This document shows positions 18,041-26,349 of a DNA stretch of 46,616 nt, piece after piece (position 1 is the stretch's first letter; each line of letters starts with the position of its first letter). Made by a program: the position numbers and the translations under genes. The DNA comes from CAAGNP01 sp045595965 (GTDB lineage Bacteria > Bacteroidota > Bacteroidia > Bacteroidales > UBA932): assembly GCA_045595965.1 (NCBI GenBank), contig JAZOBN010000039.1, forward strand, positions 1 to 46,616, in the 5' to 3' direction. The notes under the pieces were generated by a model. It saw nothing but the letters and a program-made list of their open reading frames with translations. It was not told the DNA's origin and did not search any database.

Positions 18041-19667
18041 AGTCGTCCCATCTCTCAACACATCTCTTCAACTGATTGTCATATCGGATATTGCTCTCAG
18101 CGCCACCACGCTGAAAGTAGTATTTCACACATATCTCATTCTCAAGGGCAGATTTGATGTCATCTTTGTACATCTGCATAATCTCCTCCTTTGAGTAATC
18201 CACCTCATCCACCAGCTTGTCCATTGTCTCTTTCACTCTCTCATAGATCCCATCTCTCTTGGCACCCTCCACTACCCTTGCCATCTCTATCTGGGCCTCA
18301 TTTCTGTGGTCAAACTCTTTTGTTGCAGCAAATTTTACAAACTCCTGATACTCATTCTCTGTCAACAAAAACTGTGACGGAGAGGCAATCTTCTCATTTT
18401 TATTGAAATACTCAACAGCATAATCACCCAGGATATCCCCATAAATAAGGGCGACCACCGGTCTGCTCAAGTATTCGGTCTCCACCTCAATATCTGGGGC
18501 AATTCCTCCACCGTCATATACCGAACGGCCATTTTTGGTCTTGAACTCCTGCTTCAACGAATCTGGAACATAACCCACGCTCCCATCTTTATTTCTATGG
18601 CTGTAGTCAATTGCCTGTACACATCTTCCACTTGGGGTATAGTATTTTGCAATGGTAAGCTTCAATGAGTTGTCATACCCCACAGGGAGAATATTCTGCA
18701 CGAGCCCCTTGCCAAAGGTGCGGACACCTGCAATCACAGCCCTGTCAAGATCCTGAAGCGCACCCGCAACAATCTCTGAAGAGGATGCAGATGATGAATT
18801 TACCAGCACCATGATAGGAATCTCTGTATCTACAGGCTCCGAAGTAGTCTTGTAATCTTTAATCATCTCCCCGTTTTTACCCCTTGAAGAGACAACAGAG
18901 GTCCCTTTTGGGACAAACAACGAAACTATCTCAACAGCCTCACTCATCAATCCTCCACCATTCCCTCTAAGGTCAATGATAAGACGCTCCATCTTTCCAC
19001 CCTCTTTCAATTTAAGGAACGCCTCCTTGACATCCTTTGCGCCATACATAGTGAAGCTCCCTATCGAAATATAACCGATTGTATCTTGAATCATCCCTGC
19101 ATACACCACATCGGGAACGTGAATCCTCTCCCTGATCAGAACCACATCCTCAACAGCTCCCCCTCTCCCTTTCTTCACTTTGAGCTTCAACTCTGTACCA
19201 GGCTCACCCCTCATCTTTGAACTTGCATCACTATTGGACATTTCCTGGGTCGATTCACCATTTATCTCCAGAATCATATCACCCGGCTTAAGCCCCGATT
19301 TGTGGGATGGTGACCCCTCATACGGTTCTGAGATCTGAATCTCCCCTGTAGGAAGTTTCTTTATGATAGATCCCACTCCTCCATAGGAGCCGGTTGTCAT
19401 CATATCGATATTCTCCTCATTCTCCTCCGGGATATACTCTGTGTATGGATCAAGCCCTTTCAGCATAGATACAACACCGGAATTTACAAGTTTCTCCACA
19501 TCAATGCTGTCTACATAATGCTCTTGCAAAGTACGGAGAATCATAGTCTGGACCTCAAGGCTCTTCCCTGCCTTGAAATTTTTTGATTGTCCCGACATTT
19601 CAGATGAGAAAAAGGTTACTGACAGAATGGCCACAACGGCATACACGGCTCTAAATTTCATATTCAT
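18024..19667 (-). CDS. S41-family C-terminal processing protease (exported)
   Basis: Periplasmic Ser/Lys protease of the CtpA/Prc group, 547 residues. It has an N-terminal signal segment (VYAVVAILSVTFFSSEMSG), a PDZ domain around 95-180 (MILEINGES), and a tail-specific protease domain with LIIDLRGNGGG, the nucleophile region NSSSASSSEIVAGAL and the catalytic Lys in RTFGKGLVQ. A KYYTPSGRCVQ motif follows, as is typical. The ATG at 19667 was chosen; the ATG at 19661 (MKFRAVYAV) is equally plausible, whereas the TTG at 19673 is less so. It probably degrades or matures cell-envelope proteins. It diverges from rdgB, and its 3' end overlaps the convergent U32 gene. Confidence 0.93.
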   Translation of the reverse strand: MNMKFRAVYAVVAILSVTFFSSEMSGQSKNFKAGKSLEVQTMILRTLQEHYVDSIDVEKLVNSGVVSMLKGLDPYTEYIPEENEENIDMMTTGSYGGVGSIIKKLPTGEIQISEPYEGSPSHKSGLKPGDMILEINGESTQEMSNSDASSKMRGEPGTELKLKVKKGRGGAVEDVVLIRERIHVPDVVYAGMIQDTIGYISIGSFTMYGAKDVKEAFLKLKEGGKMERLIIDLRGNGGGLMSEAVEIVSLFVPKGTSVVSSRGKNGEMIKDYKTTSEPVDTEIPIMVLVNSSSASSSEIVAGALQDLDRAVIAGVRTFGKGLVQNILPVGYDNSLKLTIAKYYTPSGRCVQAIDYSHRNKDGSVGYVPDSLKQEFKTKNGRSVYDGGGIAPDIEVETEYLSRPVVALIYGDILGDYAVEYFNKNEKIASPSQFLLTENEYQEFVKFAATKEFDHRNEAQIEMARVVEGAKRDGIYERVKETMDKLVDEVDYSKEEIMQMYKDDIKSALENEICVKYYFQRGGAESNIRYDNQLKRCVERWDDSILVP

Positions 19668-19685
19668 TTCCAATATATAATCTCA

Positions 19686-19716
19686 CAAAAGTAATCTTTT
19701 CATATCTTTGTTGCAA
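19686..19716. promoter_or_regulatory. Divergent promoters, S41 protease / rdgB
   Basis: Minus strand: TACTTTTG at 19693-19686 with TTG 20 nt upstream (19716-19714). Plus strand: TATCTTTG at 19703-19710, 21 nt before the rdgB ATG. The two promoters overlap, so they are likely to interfere. Confidence 0.55.
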
Positions 19717-19731
19717 TAATTGAACCACTTT

Positions 19732-20310
19732 ATGAAAATCATTTTTGCCACAGGCAACAGACACAAACTCCAGGAGGCCCAGCAGATTCTCGGACCCTCT
19801 TTCGAGTTGACCACCCCCGCTGATTGCGGAATTACAGAAGATATCCCCGAAACCTCAGACACACTGAGAGGGAATGCCATACAGAAAGCGATGTATATCT
19901 GGGACAGACTCCACACCAATTGCTTTGCAGATGACACAGGCCTTGAAATTGATGCGCTTGGTGGTGCACCAGGTGTCTATTCTGCCAGATATGCCGGGGA
20001 AAAATGTTCATTCAAGAACAATATAGATAAAGTACTTAAAGAACTTGACGGGATCCCAACTCCTCGCACTGCAAGATTCAGGTGTGTTGTGGCTCTTGTG
20101 ATTGATGGAGAGGTAACCACTTTCGACGGCTTCGTGGAGGGGGAAATAACCACCACTCCGACAGGTGAAGGGGGCTTCGGATACGATCCCATTTTCCTCC
20201 CCAAAGGGTATGACAAATGTTTTTCAGAGCTTCCTCCCGAAGAGAAAAACGCCATTTCCCATAGAGGAATGGCGATGAAACTCCTCTCCGAACACCTTAA
20301 AAACCTATAG
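19732..20310 (+). CDS. rdgB: dITP/XTP pyrophosphatase (non-canonical purine NTPase)
   Basis: House-cleaning enzyme that hydrolyses dITP, ITP and XTP to the monophosphates, which keeps deaminated purines out of DNA. The 192-residue product starts MKIIFATGNRHKLQEAQ, with the family's signature start T/S-x-N-x-x-K. It also contains FADDTGLEIDALGGAPGVYS and GGFGYDPIFLP, both diagnostic for the HAM1/RdgB fold, and ends with SHRGMAMK. The ATG at 19732 is used in preference to an in-frame TTG at 19720. recO begins within 10 nt of the stop, so the two repair-related genes form an operon. Confidence 0.96.
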   Translation: MKIIFATGNRHKLQEAQQILGPSFELTTPADCGITEDIPETSDTLRGNAIQKAMYIWDRLHTNCFADDTGLEIDALGGAPGVYSARYAGEKCSFKNNIDKVLKELDGIPTPRTARFRCVVALVIDGEVTTFDGFVEGEITTTPTGEGGFGYDPIFLPKGYDKCFSELPPEEKNAISHRGMAMKLLSEHLKNL

Positions 20311-20319
20311 TTGGTCACC

Positions 20320-20973
20320 ATGATTCTGCTCCACACCACCAAATATGGAGACTCCTCCATTATTCTCCACTGCTACACCAGGGGGAACGGACGGGAGAGC
20401 TTCATTATTCGTGGCATGGGGAGAAAAAAAGGGGGGAACTCTACAGCGCTCCTTCACCCTTTGAGTATCCTGGAGGGGGAGGGGGCCCCACAAGGCTCCA
20501 ACAATATCACACACCTGAAAGAATACTCTCCAAAATATCCTCTCACCTCCCTACGTGGTAACATATACAAAAACACCATTGCAATATACATCAGTGAACT
20601 GCTCTACCGCACATTGCGCGACTATGAGAGGGACCCTGCCCTTTACGATTTCCTGGAGCAGGCAATTCTCACCCTCAACGCAATGGAGAAAGGGTATTCG
20701 AATTTTCATCTTTGGTTTACAATCAAATATATTTCGTTCCTCGGTTTTATGCCAGACCTCTCCCAGCAAGAGGTGCTTGCACCATTCGACCCCATGGAAC
20801 AGAATATCCTCAAGGGATTCTTGCATCTTCCATTGGAAGAATCAATGAAAATTTCACTCTCCGGAGAGAAAAGAAACAGTTTTATAGACTCCTTGGTGCG
20901 ATTTTTGGAGCAAAACCTCGAACGAAAAATCGAAATAAAATCACTGAAAGTTTTGCACGAAGTGCTGATTTGA
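20320..20973 (+). CDS. recO: DNA repair protein RecO
   Basis: Recombination mediator that works with RecR to load RecA on SSB-coated single-stranded DNA. The product is 217 residues from the ATG at 20320 (MILLHTTKYGDSS), or 220 from a TTG at 20311 that directly follows the rdgB stop. Compared with usual RecO N-termini (pattern TRGIVLxxxxYGxSS) the ATG start trims the first strand, so the TTG form (MVTMILLHT) may be real. The OB-fold is visible to about residue 80, with RGMGRKKGGNSTALLHPLSILE. The rest is alpha-helical and lacks an obvious zinc finger. It is slightly short for the family. A GH3 gene follows after 10 nt. Confidence 0.82.
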   Translation: MILLHTTKYGDSSIILHCYTRGNGRESFIIRGMGRKKGGNSTALLHPLSILEGEGAPQGSNNITHLKEYSPKYPLTSLRGNIYKNTIAIYISELLYRTLRDYERDPALYDFLEQAILTLNAMEKGYSNFHLWFTIKYISFLGFMPDLSQQEVLAPFDPMEQNILKGFLHLPLEESMKISLSGEKRNSFIDSLVRFLEQNLERKIEIKSLKVLHEVLI

Positions 20974-20983
20974 TACCTCTACT

Positions 20984-22525
20984 ATGAATTTTATCAATAG
21001 AATTCTCCTCACATACTGGAAAAATCTCATTAAAGAGATTGATTCATACAGGGAAAAACCTGTTCAGGTCCAACGTTCCGTCTTTGAATACCTCGTCAAG
21101 AACGGCAGCGACACCGCCTTCGGCCATCAGCACCACTTCAGTGACATTAAAGGGTATGAAGAGTTCCGGAAAAATGTCCCTGTGAGGGATTACAATTCAC
21201 TCTCTCCATTTATCGAGAGGGCCCGTTCCGGGGAAAAATATGTACTTTGGAATCAGGAGGTACCCTGGTACGCAAAATCGAGTGGAACAAGCGCTGACAA
21301 GAGCAAATTCATCCCCATTACCCCGGAGAATCTAAAAAACTGCCACTACAAAGGGTTCCAGACCCTTATGGCCTCATATATCAACACCCACAGGGAGAGC
21401 AAACTTTTCTATGGCAAATCCCTCACACTGGGGGGAAGTGTCAAACCGGAAAATGCCGGGGGTATTTCATACTATACCGGAGACCTCTCCGCCGTTCTCC
21501 TCCAGAACTCACCAAAGGTGGTTGAATGGGTAAGGGTTCCATCAAAAAAAACAGCTCTGCTTCACGATTTTAACGAAAAGAACCTTAAAATCTGCCAGGA
21601 GTGCTCTGGAGCCAACGTCACCAATTTTGCCGGTGTACCATCATGGAACCTGCTGATGATTGAGAAGTTGCTTGAATACAACCATGTAGAGCACCTTACA
21701 GACATCTGGCCCAATGTGGAACTTTTCATGCATGGAGGGATCAGTTTTGATCCATACAGAGAACAGTTCAAGAAACTTATCCCTTCTCCCCAGATGAACT
21801 ACCTTGAGAACTACAATGCATCTGAGGGATACTTTGCATTTCAGGACGACCTCTCCGATCCAGGGATGCTGCTGACTCTCGGCAATGGGGTCTTCTATGA
21901 ATTTATCCCTATGGATTCCCTTCAGAGTGTTCTTGATGGGGAATCAAACAATATCCTCCCTCTGGAGGGGGTCAAGAGCGGCGTTCAATATGCTGTAGTC
22001 ATCTCCACAAACAGCGGATTGTGGAGATATCTCATAGGAGATTGTGTACAATTCACCTCAGTACACCCATACAAAGTGATCATAACAGGGCGTACACAGC
22101 AGTTCATCAACGCTTTTGGAGAAGAACTGATGATAGACAACGCAGAAAAAGCCCTTGCACACACATGTAAACAGATGGGGATTTCGGTCAAAGACTTTAC
22201 GGTAGCCCCTCTCTATATGGATCAGGAGCACCATCGTGGGGGGCACCAATGGGTTGTGGAATTTGAAGAGGGGATTGAGATTGACTACAACAAGTTTGCA
22301 GAGACCCTTGATGCCCGGCTATGTGAACTGAATTCTGACTACGAAGCAAAACGGAGAGAAAGCCACACAATGGAGCGCCTCACCCTCACCCCGGTCCCAT
22401 CAGGGACATTCTACAGATGGATGGCATCCCGAGGCAAAGTGGGGGGTCAGAACAAAGTACCCCGTCTGAGCAGCAACCGCAACCACATCGAAAGCATAAT
22501 ATCGTATATAAACAAACCCCTCTAG
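20984..22525 (+). CDS. GH3-family acyl-adenylase-like protein
   Basis: 513-residue cytoplasmic protein of the GH3 superfamily, known in plants for ATP-dependent conjugation of amino acids to jasmonate or auxin. The adenylation motif YAKSSGTSADKSKFIPIT near residue 89 and the C-terminal block with YLIGDCVQFT and TGRTQQFINAFGEELM match the nucleotide-binding motifs of the ANL-like fold. Bacterial members are common in Bacteroidota, but their substrates are not established, so a carboxylate-activating reaction is inference from the fold. It is the last gene of a rdgB-recO-GH3 unit. A hairpin spans its stop codon. No acyl-carrier or amino-acid biosynthesis gene lies next to it. Confidence 0.86.
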   Translation: MNFINRILLTYWKNLIKEIDSYREKPVQVQRSVFEYLVKNGSDTAFGHQHHFSDIKGYEEFRKNVPVRDYNSLSPFIERARSGEKYVLWNQEVPWYAKSSGTSADKSKFIPITPENLKNCHYKGFQTLMASYINTHRESKLFYGKSLTLGGSVKPENAGGISYYTGDLSAVLLQNSPKVVEWVRVPSKKTALLHDFNEKNLKICQECSGANVTNFAGVPSWNLLMIEKLLEYNHVEHLTDIWPNVELFMHGGISFDPYREQFKKLIPSPQMNYLENYNASEGYFAFQDDLSDPGMLLTLGNGVFYEFIPMDSLQSVLDGESNNILPLEGVKSGVQYAVVISTNSGLWRYLIGDCVQFTSVHPYKVIITGRTQQFINAFGEELMIDNAEKALAHTCKQMGISVKDFTVAPLYMDQEHHRGGHQWVVEFEEGIEIDYNKFAETLDARLCELNSDYEAKRRESHTMERLTLTPVPSGTFYRWMASRGKVGGQNKVPRLSSNRNHIESIISYINKPL

Positions 22526-22543
22526 AAGTTCTCCGGAGGGGTT
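22515..22543 (-). terminator. Probable terminator of gpmI (and possibly the GH3 gene)
   Basis: Perfect 8-bp inverted repeat AACCCCTC (22515-22522) / GAGGGGTT (22536-22543) with a 13-nt loop. On the minus strand it is followed by TTTGTTTATATA, so it fits an intrinsic terminator for gpmI. On the plus strand no T-tract follows. The stem includes the last codons of the GH3 gene. Confidence 0.6.
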
Positions 22544-22566
22544 CATTGTCTTGGGTCAGAGATCCA

Positions 22567-24087
22567 CTACACGAGTGCCTCACCTGTCATTTCAGCAGGC
22601 TTCTCTATTCCCATCAATTTCAAAATTGTCGGAGCCACATCTGCCAAACGCCCATCTTTCACCTCTTTGATTTCATCATCTACAACGATAAATGGAACAG
22701 GGTTTAGTGAATGGGCTGTATTTGGTGAGCCATCTTCATTTACAGCATTGTCTGCATTACCATGGTCAGCTGTGATAAGGACTGTATATCCGGCCTCACG
22801 AGCAGCATTCACCACTTTATCAACGCAGATATCAATGGTCTTGACAGCTTTACAGATTGCATCATACACACCGGTATGACCAACCATATCACCATTTGCA
22901 AAGTTCAGAATCACCATATCGTTTTCACCTTTAAGAAGCTCTACGACGAGAGCATCAGCCACCTCTGGGGCAGACATCTCAGGCTTGAGGTCGTAAGTAG
23001 CAACCTTTGGTGAGTTGATAAGAATCCTCTTCTCATTATCAAACTCTGCCTCACGACCACCTGAGAAGAAGAATGTAACATGTGCATATTTTTCTGTCTC
23101 TGCGATACGGAGCTGACGGCGACCGGCAGCAGCAACCACTTCACCAAGGGTATTCTGTACATTCTCCTTGTCGAAAAGGATATGAAGGCCTGTAAACTTG
23201 TCATCATAAGGGGTCAGACAGCAATAATACAAAGGAATTGTCTTCATTCCGAAGTCAGGCATATCCTGCTGGGTAAGGACTGAAGTAATCTCACGGGCAC
23301 GGTCATTACGGAAGTTGTAGAAGATGACAGCATCACCCTCTTCAATAACTGCGATAGGATTGCCCTGTGCATCAACACCACAATGAGGTTTCACGAACTC
23401 ATCAGTAACACCCTCATCATACGATTTCTGCATTGCAGCAACAGCATCTGTAAATGGCTCACCAACACCTTTCACGATCAAGTCATACCCCTCTTTTACC
23501 CTCTCCCATCTTTTATCGCGGTCCATAGTGTAATAACGGCCTATTATTGATGCGATCTTCGCTCCGTTCTCATCACATTTTCCCTGAAGCTCTGCAATAA
23601 AATCTTTACCGCTTTTAGGATCACAGTCACGACCATCCATCAGACAGTGTACAAACACTTTATCCAACCCCTCCTGTTTTGCCACAGCAAGGAATTCATA
23701 TAGATGTTCAAGTGAACTGTGAACTCCACCATGAGAGGTCAATCCGATAAAATGGAGCTTCTTTCCGCTCTTTTTAACATATTCGTATGCTGCCTTAATC
23801 TCCTTATTGTCGAGAAGTTTATGTTCACGGCAAGCGATATTGATTTTCACAAGGTCCTGATAAACAACCCTGCCGGCACCCAGATTGAGGTGTCCCACCT
23901 CCGAGTTACCCATTTGCCCTTCAGGAAGACCTACATCCTCTCCGCAAGCCATCAGATGAGAGACAGGATATTTCTCTCTAAGTGCATCAATAGCAGGAGA
24001 TCCTTGTGTGTAGATGGCATTTGAGTGGTCTTTTTTACCCTCTCCCCATCCATCAAGAATCATCAAAAGTACTTTCTTATTTTCCAT
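22567..24087 (-). CDS. gpmI: 2,3-bisphosphoglycerate-independent phosphoglycerate mutase
   Basis: Glycolytic and gluconeogenic enzyme interconverting 3- and 2-phosphoglycerate through a phosphoserine intermediate, using two Mn2+ ions. The 506-residue length is typical. Visible motifs are the N-terminal metal site MILDGWGEG, the nucleophile Ser62 in GQMGNSEVGHLN, DGRDCDPKSG, and the C-terminal metal ligands in NFANGDMVGHTG and ITADHGNADN. It is a single-gene unit, divergent from rnr and convergent with the GH3 gene, with a terminator hairpin just past its stop. Confidence 0.98.
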   Translation of the reverse strand: MENKKVLLMILDGWGEGKKDHSNAIYTQGSPAIDALREKYPVSHLMACGEDVGLPEGQMGNSEVGHLNLGAGRVVYQDLVKINIACREHKLLDNKEIKAAYEYVKKSGKKLHFIGLTSHGGVHSSLEHLYEFLAVAKQEGLDKVFVHCLMDGRDCDPKSGKDFIAELQGKCDENGAKIASIIGRYYTMDRDKRWERVKEGYDLIVKGVGEPFTDAVAAMQKSYDEGVTDEFVKPHCGVDAQGNPIAVIEEGDAVIFYNFRNDRAREITSVLTQQDMPDFGMKTIPLYYCCLTPYDDKFTGLHILFDKENVQNTLGEVVAAAGRRQLRIAETEKYAHVTFFFSGGREAEFDNEKRILINSPKVATYDLKPEMSAPEVADALVVELLKGENDMVILNFANGDMVGHTGVYDAICKAVKTIDICVDKVVNAAREAGYTVLITADHGNADNAVNEDGSPNTAHSLNPVPFIVVDDEIKEVKDGRLADVAPTILKLMGIEKPAEMTGEALV

Positions 24088-24097
24088 ATTATTTAGT

Positions 24098-24150
24098 TAT
24101 ATTTGTTACCGATTATTATTTGCAAATCATGCAAATATCACGCAAAGGTA
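24098..24150. promoter_or_regulatory. Divergent promoters, gpmI / rnr
   Basis: Minus strand: TACCTTTG at 24150-24143, giving gpmI a leader of about 55 nt. Plus strand: TATATTTG at 24098-24105, giving rnr a leader of about 50 nt. The transcripts would therefore overlap head to head by about 35 bp. -33 elements are weak. A TTTGCAAATCATGCAAAT stretch between the boxes contains imperfect dyad symmetry that could be an operator. Confidence 0.45.
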
Positions 24151-24157
24151 TGAAATT

Positions 24158-26269
24158 ATGAAGAGAAGAAAATTAAAAAATCAAAAACAACGCAAACCTG
24201 CGTTCAAAAAAGAGGAATTTATAGGTACTGTGAGCATGACAAGAGAGGGTTATGCCTTTGTGGAAGTCGCAGATAAAGAGACCGATATATTTGTCTCCGC
24301 CCCCAAACTCAGAGGGGCGTTGCATGGTGACACAGTGAGGGTCATCACCACCAAGAACAAAGGTGTCGGACCCGATGGGAAGCCTAAAAGGATAGAAGGA
24401 GAAGTACTTGTCATACTTGAGAGGTCAAAAAGGCCCCATGTCGGCATCCTTCAAGTGACTAAAAGTGAAGTGTGGGTTATTATGGAGAGCAGGGTGATGC
24501 CCTATGATATAAAAGTTCCATATTCCCAGCTTGACATATGGTTCCCCGACACAGAAGAGGCACCACGCGATCCAAAGAAAATATCGGGTCTGAAAGTGGC
24601 CGCCATCATCAAAGATTGGCCACGCAGGGCAATGGCCCCCATTGGAGAGATAGTTGATATTCTGGGAGAGCCTGGGGCAAATGATACCGAAATGCACGCA
24701 ATTCTTGCCGAATATGGCCTTCCATACCGTTTTGAACCAAATGTGGAGGCGGCAGCAGATGCCATATCTGAGGAGATCACCCCTGCAGAGATTGCCATAA
24801 GAAGAGATTTCAGGGGAGTTACCACATTCACCATTGACCCTTCAGATGCAAAAGACTTCGATGATGCTATCTCATATAGAAAACTTGAGAACGGCAACAC
24901 TGAAATCGGTGTCCACATCGCAGATGTGACCCACTATGTCCGACCCGGATCTCTTGTTGATAAGGTGGCATACGAAAGGGGCACATCGGTCTATCTTGTA
25001 GACAGGACTGTCCCTATGCTTCCCGAAAAACTCTCCAACAAACTCTGCTCTCTCCGTCCAAACGAAGAGAAACTTTGCTTCTCAGCTGTTTTCGAACTTG
25101 ATGGGAAGGCAAATATTGTGACCGAATGGTTCGGAAGGACAGTCATCAATTCAGACTACCGCTTCGATTACGACGAAGCACAGAAGGTTATTGAGACAAA
25201 AGAGGGAACTTTGTCCAAAGAGATCCTTGAGATACACCATCTTGCAGAGATTCTCCGCCAGAAGAGGTTCAAGATGGGTGCCCTCAACTTTGAACGTCCC
25301 GAGATGAAAGTGAGGGTAGATGAGACAGGAAAGCCTGTTGAGGTGTTTGAGAAGATAAGCAAAGAGGCAAACTGGCTCATTGAGGAATTCATGCTCCTGG
25401 CAAACAGACGTGTAGCCCAATTCATTGGGAAAACCAGGGGAGGAGCCAAAGCCAAAACATTCGTTTACCGTATCCACGAGGATCCCAATCCTGAGAAGAT
25501 CACAGCCCTTCGCAAATTTGTCCACCTCTTCGGCTACAATCTCCCAGGTGGAGATGCACCCAAAGAGGCTAAAAAGGGAAAAGCAAAAGAGAGCAAGGTT
25601 GTTGAACCAAAAGGGTTGTCAAAAGAGGGGAAAGGACTTGCCGGGGCAATCAACACCCTTCTTGGGAAAGTTAAAGGGAATCCTGAAGAGAATGCCATCC
25701 AGATGATGGCACTCAGAGCAATGTCCCGTGCCCGTTACTCTACCGACAATTACGGCCACTATGGACTTGCATTTGACTACTACACCCATTTCACATCTCC
25801 TATCAGAAGATACCCCGATATGATGGTCCACAGACTTCTCTCAATGTACCTTGAAGGGGCTTCTTCCCAAAACAAAACAGAATATGAGGGGATGTGCAAA
25901 TATGCCTCTGAAAGGGAACAGATTGCAACAGATGCCGAAAGGGCAAGTATCAAATACAAACTTGTTGAATTCATGCAGGACAAAGTGGGTAAAATTTATG
26001 ATGGAAGCGTATCGGGGTTGACAGAATGGGGTATGTATGTCGAAATTGAGCCTACAAAGATCGAAGGTATGGTCCCTCTGCGTGAGATCCGAGGAGACTA
26101 CTATATCTTTGATGAAGAGAGCTATTCCATCATAGGGAAAGGGACAAAAAAACGCTATACCCTTGGAGACAAAGTTCGCGTCCGTGTACTTCGTGCCTCA
26201 CTCGAGCAGAAAGTTATCGACTATGAGCTGATTACCGATATCACCGGTGACAATCAGCAGACCTCATGA
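24158..26269 (+). CDS. rnr: Ribonuclease R
   Basis: 3'-to-5' processive exoribonuclease of the RNB family that degrades structured RNA and helps rRNA quality control. The 703-residue product begins MKRRKLKNQKQ at the ATG at 24158; the open frame extends upstream into gpmI antisense sequence and is ignored. Order: basic N-terminus, two cold-shock domains, the RNB catalytic domain with DPSDAKDFDDAI near residue 227 (Mg-binding aspartates), and a C-terminal S1 domain (GKIYDGSVSGLTEWGMYVEI). A Lys/Glu-rich linker around 465-500 interrupts the RNB domain, as in other Bacteroidota homologues. dnaE follows after 80 bp with its own promoter. Confidence 0.95.
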   Translation: MKRRKLKNQKQRKPAFKKEEFIGTVSMTREGYAFVEVADKETDIFVSAPKLRGALHGDTVRVITTKNKGVGPDGKPKRIEGEVLVILERSKRPHVGILQVTKSEVWVIMESRVMPYDIKVPYSQLDIWFPDTEEAPRDPKKISGLKVAAIIKDWPRRAMAPIGEIVDILGEPGANDTEMHAILAEYGLPYRFEPNVEAAADAISEEITPAEIAIRRDFRGVTTFTIDPSDAKDFDDAISYRKLENGNTEIGVHIADVTHYVRPGSLVDKVAYERGTSVYLVDRTVPMLPEKLSNKLCSLRPNEEKLCFSAVFELDGKANIVTEWFGRTVINSDYRFDYDEAQKVIETKEGTLSKEILEIHHLAEILRQKRFKMGALNFERPEMKVRVDETGKPVEVFEKISKEANWLIEEFMLLANRRVAQFIGKTRGGAKAKTFVYRIHEDPNPEKITALRKFVHLFGYNLPGGDAPKEAKKGKAKESKVVEPKGLSKEGKGLAGAINTLLGKVKGNPEENAIQMMALRAMSRARYSTDNYGHYGLAFDYYTHFTSPIRRYPDMMVHRLLSMYLEGASSQNKTEYEGMCKYASEREQIATDAERASIKYKLVEFMQDKVGKIYDGSVSGLTEWGMYVEIEPTKIEGMVPLREIRGDYYIFDEESYSIIGKGTKKRYTLGDKVRVRVLRASLEQKVIDYELITDITGDNQQTS

Positions 26270-26297
26270 CCCATTCGGGGAGAGAGTCTGCAGGAAT

Positions 26298-26329
26298 TCT
26301 GGTAAAGCCGTTTAATTTCACTATCTTTG
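26298..26329 (+). promoter_or_regulatory. Promoter of dnaE
   Basis: TATCTTTG at 26322-26329 with a weak -33-like TCTG at 26298-26301 (20-nt spacer). It leaves a 20-nt leader before the ATG at 26350. It lies in the 80-bp gap after rnr, in which nothing else is recognisable. Confidence 0.6.
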
Positions 26330-26349
26330 CCGATATAAAATAGAGAGCT

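Noticed and set aside
20320..20973. RecO considered truncated or a pseudogene
   Set aside because: It is slightly short, but the OB-fold blocks are intact and a TTG start restores three residues; no frameshift is visible.
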